Of a stretch of DNA of 9,993 nucleotides, positions 5,856 through 9,993 are shown piece by piece. The notes beneath the pieces were generated by a model. It ran no database searches. It was given only the letters and a program-made list of their open reading frames with translations, and had not been told where the DNA came from. Each line of letters starts with the position of its first letter. Positions within the stretch are counted from its first letter, which is position 1. Source of the DNA: Acidobacteriota bacterium. GTDB taxonomy: Bacteria; Acidobacteriota; Terriglobia; Terriglobales; Acidobacteriaceae. The DNA is taken from assembly GCA_021781255.1 (NCBI GenBank), contig JAJXXG010001168.1, positions 1 to 9,993 of the forward strand, written 5' to 3'. Both the position numbers and the translations under genes were made by a program.

Positions 5856-7751
5856 ATGTCGTCCTCGAGCGGTCCATTACCGGACGTCAAAGCGTCTTCA
5901 AGCACCCTTGACAAGACGCGGATTATTTCCATCGTAGTGCTGGCTGCGCTGCTTTGCGTCTCGCTTCTCTTCGCGTGGACCACGCGCGACGCGATGGCAC
6001 ACCTACCCTTTTTGCCGGGACTCTCCAAAGGGCGCGCTACGGCCGCCAAGCCCGAACTGGTGGATACCAGCCCCTGGCAGACCGCGCAGGCGCTGGCCCC
6101 GTTAGCGGTCTCTGCCGAGGAGGCGGAGTTCGCCCGCGATGCGGAACGCCTTGCAGACCACGATGTGGATCAGGCATTTGCCTGCGCATTGCGCCTCGCC
6201 AGTCTCGAGGCACAGCACCGCACTCTCACCGGCAGAGCGCTCGATCTCTCCAACAGAATCGCCCAGCTCCACCAGCTCATCCAGCAGGATCAGGCTCTCG
6301 TCCAGAGTCTGACGCCAAAATCCGGCGCATCGCCCGCGGCTCCGCAAAGTGCAACACCTCCTGCCGCAGGTGGCGATCTCGACGTTGCCAAAGCTCAGCT
6401 CGGGCTCGACACCGATGAGCTGACAGATGCCCAGCGTGAACTGGACCGCGTCTCGGGTGACAAAAGCACAGAGATACAGGCTGAACTCGCCGAGCATGAA
6501 GCCTCCATGCGCCAGTACGACAGCCAGGCACAGGACGGAACGCAGGTCGCCGTGATTGCCCTCAAAAGGCACGCCACGCTCGCAGCGCGGATTGAAGCAT
6601 GGTTCAGCCAGCGCGACCGCGCTCAACTGCTGCGGCAGGCGATCCAGCAGACCCAGGCCGACATCGCGACGTTGACCGCGCAGCACGCCGCGCTGGAGGC
6701 CAAGGTCGATGCAAACTCCGCTCCAACCGCCGCGCAGCAGGCCAGTCACGAGTCGATGATGGCCAGCATCAAAAATCGCAGCGCTGAGCGCCAGATTCTG
6801 AGCATTTACGATGACCGCATTCAGACGAGCCAGCAGCTCGTCAATGTCTATACCCGCTGGTCCTCGCAGGTGCAGCTGCAGCACCGCATCGTGTTGCACC
6901 TGATCCTCCAGTCCATTGCCCTCATCGCCTTCATCGGCCTCGGCATGATCCTGCTCGACTCGCTGATTCGACACCTGCTGGGCCATCCGGCGCTCGATCG
7001 CCGTCAGATGCACACTCTCCGCAGCGTCCTCGAAATGAGTACCCAGGCCATCGGCGTGGTCCTGATTCTGCTCGTCATCTTTGGAACACCGCAGCAGACC
7101 ACCACCATCCTCGGCCTCGCCACCGCCGGCATCACCATCGTCATGCAGGACTTCATCCTCGCCTTCCTGGGCTGGTTTGTCTTGATCGGCAAAAATGGCA
7201 TTCACGTTGGAGACTGGGTGCAGATCAACGGCATCGGCGGCGAGGTGATTGACGTCGGCCTCATGAGTACAACCATGCTCGAGACCCTTGCCGATAAAGG
7301 CTTCCCGACCGGCCGCCGCACCAGTTTCATGAATGGTTACGCCATCCGCGGCCAGTACTTCAACTTTTCCACCGCCGGCCAGTGGATGTGGGATGAAATT
7401 ACCGTCAACATTCCCGCTACCGATGACCTGCATGCAAAGGTCGATCACATCCTGAAGGTCGTGCTCGACGAGACACAACAGAACGTGCACCTGGCGGAGA
7501 ATGAGTGGCGACAGGGCGCGCGAGGCCACAGCATTAGCCGCATCGCCGCTACGCCGGTGGTCAACATGCATCCGACGTCTTCAGGCGTGGATGCCTCAGT
7601 CCGATACGTCACTCGCGCATCGGAACGTTACGAAGTCCGCAACCGCCTCAACCAGCAAATCATCGAAGTTCTCCGCGAGCAGCCCAGCGGGACATCAAAG
7701 GCATCGATCTCGCAGACCGCGCCTGCCGGCAGTTCGCCAATTGCCGGTTGA
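5856..7751 (+). CDS. MscS-family mechanosensitive ion channel with long coiled-coil N-terminal region
   Basis: From ATG 5856 the product is 631 residues, about twice E. coli MscS. Residues 23-41 are a first membrane helix. Residues about 90-340 are rich in Ala, Gln, Glu and Leu with repeated heptad-like stretches (LDLSNRIAQLHQLIQQDQAL, LRQAIQQTQADIATLTAQHA), broken near 190 by a Ser/Pro/Ala linker; this looks like a coiled coil outside the membrane. Further membrane helices lie near 345-367, 394-412 and 416-446. The last is the pore-lining TM3-like segment (ILGLATAGITIVMQDFILAF), followed by the MscS beta domain (IHVGDWVQINGIGGEVIDVG, then LMSTTM) and the segment ending YFNFS. The family opens under membrane tension to release solutes at osmotic downshock. 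GGAG at 5844-5847 is eight bases before ATG 5856 and two before ATG 5850; hisI uses the same GGAGTCATG arrangement, so 5850 is also possible. The stop overlaps the -35 box of the his promoter. Confidence 0.9.
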   Translation: MSSSSGPLPDVKASSSTLDKTRIISIVVLAALLCVSLLFAWTTRDAMAHLPFLPGLSKGRATAAKPELVDTSPWQTAQALAPLAVSAEEAEFARDAERLADHDVDQAFACALRLASLEAQHRTLTGRALDLSNRIAQLHQLIQQDQALVQSLTPKSGASPAAPQSATPPAAGGDLDVAKAQLGLDTDELTDAQRELDRVSGDKSTEIQAELAEHEASMRQYDSQAQDGTQVAVIALKRHATLAARIEAWFSQRDRAQLLRQAIQQTQADIATLTAQHAALEAKVDANSAPTAAQQASHESMMASIKNRSAERQILSIYDDRIQTSQQLVNVYTRWSSQVQLQHRIVLHLILQSIALIAFIGLGMILLDSLIRHLLGHPALDRRQMHTLRSVLEMSTQAIGVVLILLVIFGTPQQTTTILGLATAGITIVMQDFILAFLGWFVLIGKNGIHVGDWVQINGIGGEVIDVGLMSTTMLETLADKGFPTGRRTSFMNGYAIRGQYFNFSTAGQWMWDEITVNIPATDDLHAKVDHILKVVLDETQQNVHLAENEWRQGARGHSISRIAATPVVNMHPTSSGVDASVRYVTRASERYEVRNRLNQQIIEVLREQPSGTSKASISQTAPAGSSPIAG

Positions 7752-7777
7752 CACTGGCCCGCACGCGATACTACATT
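7748..7777 (+). promoter_or_regulatory. Predicted sigma-70 promoter of the his operon
   Basis: A perfect -35 box TTGACA (7748-7753) overlaps the stop codon of the mscS-type gene. After 18 bases comes TACATT (7772-7777), matching the -10 consensus at four of six positions including the key T1, A2 and T6. The start point would be near 7784, five or six bases before the leader-peptide ATG at 7790. Being the only promoter-like pair directly before the leader, it fits its role, but the start site needs mapping. Confidence 0.6.
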
Positions 7778-7789
7778 AGTTGTAGACAC

Positions 7790-7867
7790 ATGCAGAGCCA
7801 CCGCCATCACGGCCATACCCATCATCATGGACATTCCATGACGGCGGACTGCACTGGACTGAATTAA
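7790..7867 (+). CDS. hisL: His operon leader peptide (attenuation control peptide)
   Basis: A 25-codon frame runs from ATG 7790 to TAA 7865-7867. It begins MQS, then HRHHGHTHHHGH: eight His codons among twelve (7799, 7805, 7808, 7814, 7820, 7823, 7826, 7832; six CAT, two CAC), and ends SMTADCTGLN. Position, size and codon content match his leader peptides of enterobacteria, where the ribosome stalls at His codons when charged tRNA-His is scarce. It sits between a promoter and an intrinsic terminator directly before hisI-hisG-hisD. The peptide itself probably has no function beyond being translated. Oddly, no Shine-Dalgarno is visible (TTGTAGACAC precedes the ATG) and the predicted transcript begins only a few bases earlier, suggesting leaderless initiation. 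A metal-binding His-rich peptide is the alternative, but the complementary RNA segments and downstream genes argue strongly for attenuation. Confidence 0.88.
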   Translation: MQSHRHHGHTHHHGHSMTADCTGLN

Positions 7868-7930
7868 CCAGCCAGAGAGATCAGGATCCAAGCGAGCCCG
7901 CCGGCCATCAAGCCGCGGGCTTTTTGTTTG
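7799..7930 (+). promoter_or_regulatory. Histidine operon attenuator with mutually exclusive hairpins
   Basis: Four pairing segments are visible. Segment 1, CCGCCATCA (7801-7809), lies within the first His codons and pairs with segment 2, TGACGGCGG (7839-7847), at eight of nine positions. Segment 2 also contains CGGCGG (7842-7847), perfectly complementary to segment 3, CCGCCG (7898-7903), with two more pairs (7849/7896 and 7850/7895) past one mismatch. Segment 3 overlaps the 5' arm of the terminator. Expected logic: when His-tRNA is scarce the ribosome stalls over segment 1, freeing segment 2 to pair with 3, and the operon is read through. When it is plentiful, or the leader is not translated, 1:2 and 3:4 form and transcription stops. 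The complementarities are read from the sequence; the mechanism is inferred from the classical his/trp leaders. Confidence 0.82.
7895..7930 (+). terminator. Intrinsic terminator of the his attenuator
   Basis: AGCCCGC (7895-7901) pairs perfectly with GCGGGCT (7915-7921). Beyond a bulged C at 7902, GGC (7903-7905) pairs with GCC (7912-7914), closing a six-base loop. The U-tract TTTTTGTTTG (7921-7930) follows directly. The hairpin is GC-rich and fits a strong Rho-independent terminator. It lies 39 bases before hisI and is the only terminator seen after the mscS-type gene, so it may also end read-through from that gene. Confidence 0.92.
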
Positions 7931-7969
7931 TGCGCATAAACATTTCAACCTGTCACTACCAGAGGAGTC

Positions 7970-8335
7970 ATGAGCGAAACCACCGCAGTAATCGATTTTG
8001 AGAAGATGGATGGTCTGGTGCCCGGAATCGTCCAGGATGCGCGCACCGGCCAGGTGCTGATGTTGGGCTTTCTCAACCCCACCAGCTATGCAAAGACCCT
8101 GGAGTCGGGCTTTGTCACCTTTTGGAGCCGTACCCGCCAGAAGCTCTGGATGAAAGGCGAAACCAGCGGCAACCGTCTGCGCATCGTCTCAGCTTCGACA
8201 GACTGCGACAACGATACGCTGCTCTTTCGAGTCGAGGTGGAAGGCGATGGTCTCGTCTGTCATGAAGGCACGGTGAGCTGCTTTACCCGCCCCATCGCCA
8301 TTGAAGATAAGAAAGCGGAGGCCGCCCGTGGCTGA
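7970..8335 (+). CDS. hisI: Phosphoribosyl-AMP cyclohydrolase (HisI, monofunctional)
   Basis: The 121-residue enzyme opens the adenine ring of phosphoribosyl-AMP to give ProFAR, the third step of histidine synthesis. The family core is intact: [14 protein letters not shown] near the N-terminus, [20 protein letters not shown] (through residue 68), then the metal-binding set DCDND (Asp78, Cys79, Asp80, Asp82) and CHEGTVSC (Cys97, His98, Cys104). In known enzymes the Asp cluster holds magnesium and the conserved Cys residues hold zinc. The protein ends soon after this domain, so unlike E. coli HisI it lacks the HisE pyrophosphohydrolase part; a separate hisE must exist elsewhere. The start at ATG 7970 is supported by AGAGGAG (7961-7967) just upstream and by the family N-terminus; the spacing is unusually short. 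It is the first structural gene after the attenuator and overlaps hisG by eight bases. Confidence 0.96.
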   Translation: MSETTAVIDFEKMDGLVPGIVQDARTGQVLMLGFLNPTSYAKTLESGFVTFWSRTRQKLWMKGETSGNRLRIVSASTDCDNDTLLFRVEVEGDGLVCHEGTVSCFTRPIAIEDKKAEAARG

Positions 8336-9206
8336 CAACAAACTTCGACTCGGCTTGCCTAAAGGAAGCCTGCAGGATGCAACGATTGCCCTGTTTCGTC
8401 GCGCAGGGTGGAACATCTACGCCGATGGCCGCTCCTACTTTCCTTCCATCGACGACAGCGAAATCGAGTGCATGTTGATTCGCGCGCAGGAGATGGCCCG
8501 CTACGTCGATCACGGCGTCCTTGACGCCGGCCTCACCGGCATCGACTGGGTTGTCGAGAGCGGTCTCGACGTCACCAGCGTTACGACTCTCACCTATGCA
8601 AAGCAGAGCCGCCGCAAAGTGCGCTGGGTGCTCGCGGTGCCCGAGTCCAGCGGTTTTGAACGCGCCGAAGACCTCGAAGGCAAAATTATTGCAACCGAAC
8701 TCGTCGAGGTCACCAAGCGCTACTTCGCGCAGAAGGGCGTAAACGTCAAGGTCGAGTTCAGCTGGGGCGCGACGGAAGTCAAGCCGCCTATGCTCGCGGA
8801 CGCCATCGTCGAAGTCACTGAGACCGGAAGTTCGCTCAAGGCCAACCACCTCAAAATTATCGACACCGTGATGGAGAGCGAGACTCACCTCATCGCCGCC
8901 AAAGCAGCACTAGCCGACACATGGAAGCGCGAAAAAATCAACCAGATCGCTCTCATGCTACGCGGAGCCATCGATGCGCAATCGCAGGTCGGCCTCATGC
9001 TCAACGTAAAACGCGACGATCTCGACCAGGTTCTCGCCGTTCTCCCTGCGCTCAACTCCCCCACCGTCTCGCACCTCAGCAATTCTGAGTGGGTTGCGGT
9101 CAACACCATCGTAGAAGAGCGCGTAGCACGCGACGTTATTCCCAAGCTCAAGGCGGCGCGCGCCACAGGCATCGTCGAGTACCCGCTCAACAAAGTGGTG
9201 CTATAA
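8328..9206 (+). CDS. hisG: ATP phosphoribosyltransferase (HisG, long form)
   Basis: The 292-residue enzyme joins ATP and PRPP, the committed first step of histidine synthesis. The catalytic part starts with [20 protein letters not shown] and continues with [14 protein letters not shown] and [16 protein letters not shown]. The PRPP loop is [14 protein letters not shown] (from residue 162). The C-terminal 80 or so residues ([57 protein letters not shown]) match the ACT-like HisG_C domain of the long form, which binds histidine for feedback inhibition; a HisZ partner is therefore not needed. The start is GTG 8328, chosen because GGAGG (8317-8321) lies six bases upstream and homologues begin near this point; an in-frame TTG at 8301 has no ribosome site. 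The gene overlaps the end of hisI by eight bases, which suggests translational coupling. Confidence 0.96.
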   Translation: MADNKLRLGLPKGSLQDATIALFRRAGWNIYADGRSYFPSIDDSEIECMLIRAQEMARYVDHGVLDAGLTGIDWVVESGLDVTSVTTLTYAKQSRRKVRWVLAVPESSGFERAEDLEGKIIATELVEVTKRYFAQKGVNVKVEFSWGATEVKPPMLADAIVEVTETGSSLKANHLKIIDTVMESETHLIAAKAALADTWKREKINQIALMLRGAIDAQSQVGLMLNVKRDDLDQVLAVLPALNSPTVSHLSNSEWVAVNTIVEERVARDVIPKLKAARATGIVEYPLNKVVL

Positions 9207-9219
9207 GCGGAGACGGAAA

Positions 9220-9993
9220 ATGAAACTGATCCGAACCAAAGGACGCGGCGCGCAGCAGACTCAGGCTCTGCTCGCCGCTCTCGAACAACGCGGCGGCGCA
9301 ACGCTGGACACCGTGCTGCCCGCCGTCCGCCGTATCGTCACCGATGTACGGAAGCGCGGCGACCGCGCTCTTCTTCAATACGCCACACAACTCGATGGCC
9401 TCGCAACTCCGGCGCAACTGCGCATCGCCCCCGCCGAGATGGCCGCCGCGTGGGATGCACTCGACCCCGCGCTGCGCAAAGCCCTCACCACAGCCGCAGC
9501 GCAGATTCGCGCCTTTGCCAAACGTCAGCTTCCCGCCTCGTGGAGCCGCGCCGCACGCCCCGGCCTTGTCACCGGCCAGTTCGTGCGTCCCATCCCCTCG
9601 GTCGGCTGTTACGTTCCCAGCGGGCGTCATCCGCTGCCCTCCACGCTGCTCATGACCGCCATCCCCGCGCAGGTCGCCGGCGTCGAGCGCATCGTTGCCG
9701 TCTCGCCCAGGCCCGCGCCGGAGACCCTCGCCGCCGCGCACATGCTCGGCATCACGGAGTTCTATCGCGTCGGTGGCGCGCACGCCGTTGCCGCGCTCGC
9801 CTACGGCACGCCCAGCCTGCCGCGCGTCAGCAAAATCGTCGGCCCCGGCAATCTCTACGTCACCGCCGCCAAGCGCCTCGTCGCCTTTGACTGCGCCATC
9901 GACATGCTCGCCGGCCCTACCGAAATCCTCGTCACCAGCGACACAGGCAACCCCGTCGACATCGCCTCCGACCTCGTCGCGCAGGCCGAGCAC
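9220..9993 (+). CDS. hisD: Histidinol dehydrogenase (HisD), N-terminal 258 residues, cut by right edge
   Basis: The frame is open from ATG 9220 to the edge. It encodes the zinc enzyme that oxidises histidinol to histidine with two NAD+, the last pathway step. Family blocks in order: VRKRGDRALLQYA, PIPSVGCYVPSGRHPLPSTL, LMTAIPAQVAGVERIVAVSP, FYRVGGAHAVAALAYGTPSL, SKIVGPGNLYVTAAKRLV, DMLAGPTEILV and finally DIASDLVAQAEH. The last block contains the Gln and His (255 and 258) that correspond to the zinc ligands Gln259 and His262 of E. coli HisD; the window ends exactly there. The ligands from the C-terminal half lie outside. GGAG (9209-9212) is seven bases before the ATG, and only 13 bases separate it from hisG, so it is part of the same operon. 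About 170 residues are missing compared with the usual 430. Confidence 0.96.
   Translation, partial: MKLIRTKGRGAQQTQALLAALEQRGGATLDTVLPAVRRIVTDVRKRGDRALLQYATQLDGLATPAQLRIAPAEMAAAWDALDPALRKALTTAAAQIRAFAKRQLPASWSRAARPGLVTGQFVRPIPSVGCYVPSGRHPLPSTLLMTAIPAQVAGVERIVAVSPRPAPETLAAAHMLGITEFYRVGGAHAVAALAYGTPSLPRVSKIVGPGNLYVTAAKRLVAFDCAIDMLAGPTEILVTSDTGNPVDIASDLVAQAEH

Noticed and set aside
6102..7571. 489-codon open frame antisense to the mscS-type gene
   Set aside because: It is His/Asp/Glu-rich with no recognisable domain and mirrors the codon pattern of the opposite strand, where the MscS motifs are clear.
7790..7867. His-rich peptide as a metal-binding or metal-sensing small protein
   Set aside because: The alternative hairpins, terminator and downstream his genes explain the His codons better as attenuation control codons.
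7628..7948. Minus-strand 106-codon frame across the his leader
   Set aside because: Its Met-rich stretch is just the complement of the His codons, and it spans the promoter and terminator of the his operon.
8301..8327. TTG 8301 as the hisG start
   Set aside because: No ribosome site before it, whereas GTG 8328 has GGAGG at six bases and fits the family N-terminus.
9187..9993. Long minus-strand open frame across the hisD region
   Set aside because: Gly/Ala/Asp-rich antisense shadow; the plus strand encodes unmistakable HisD blocks.

Overview
The window looks like chromosomal DNA from a Gram-negative bacterium with a moderately GC-rich genome (about 60% by eye from position 600 on, nearer 50% before 520). 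A lipoprotein RND-efflux adaptor, an HAE-1 pump, a large MscS-type channel and a his operon that opens hisI-hisG-hisD suggest Acidobacteriota (Terriglobia-like). That assignment is inferred from protein character and gene order and was not tested by any search.

Layout. (1) 1-519: the N-terminal 89 codons of a minus-strand XRE-type regulator run off the left edge, followed by a non-coding stretch with short direct repeats and a strong 15-bp inverted repeat. (2) 520-673: tRNA-Glu(UUC) on the minus strand with an encoded CCA and a credible upstream promoter. (3) 674-1032: a non-coding stretch with two operator-like dyads. (4) 1033-5390: a two-gene RND efflux operon, lipoprotein adaptor then inner-membrane pump, both starting with TTG and with no outer-membrane channel gene. 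(5) 5395-5727: a convergent minus-strand gene for a small secreted helix-hairpin-helix (ComEA-like) protein. (6) 5856-7751: an MscS-family channel with a long coiled-coil N-terminal region. (7) 7748-9993: the start of a histidine biosynthesis operon: promoter, a 25-codon leader peptide with eight His codons, alternative RNA hairpins ending in an intrinsic terminator, then hisI, hisG (long form) and a hisD cut by the right edge.

The most interesting item is the his leader. It is too short to stand out as an ordinary gene. It has every part expected of classical ribosome-mediated attenuation: eight His control codons, segment 1 (7801-7809) complementary to segment 2 (7839-7847), segment 2 complementary to segment 3 (7898-7903), and segment 3 forming the 5' arm of a terminator with segment 4 (7914-7921). 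The operon would be controlled twice: at transcription by charged tRNA-His supply, and at HisG by histidine feedback through its C-terminal domain. The leader ATG lies only a few bases after the predicted transcription start and has no visible Shine-Dalgarno, so the leader peptide may be translated from a leaderless or nearly leaderless mRNA.
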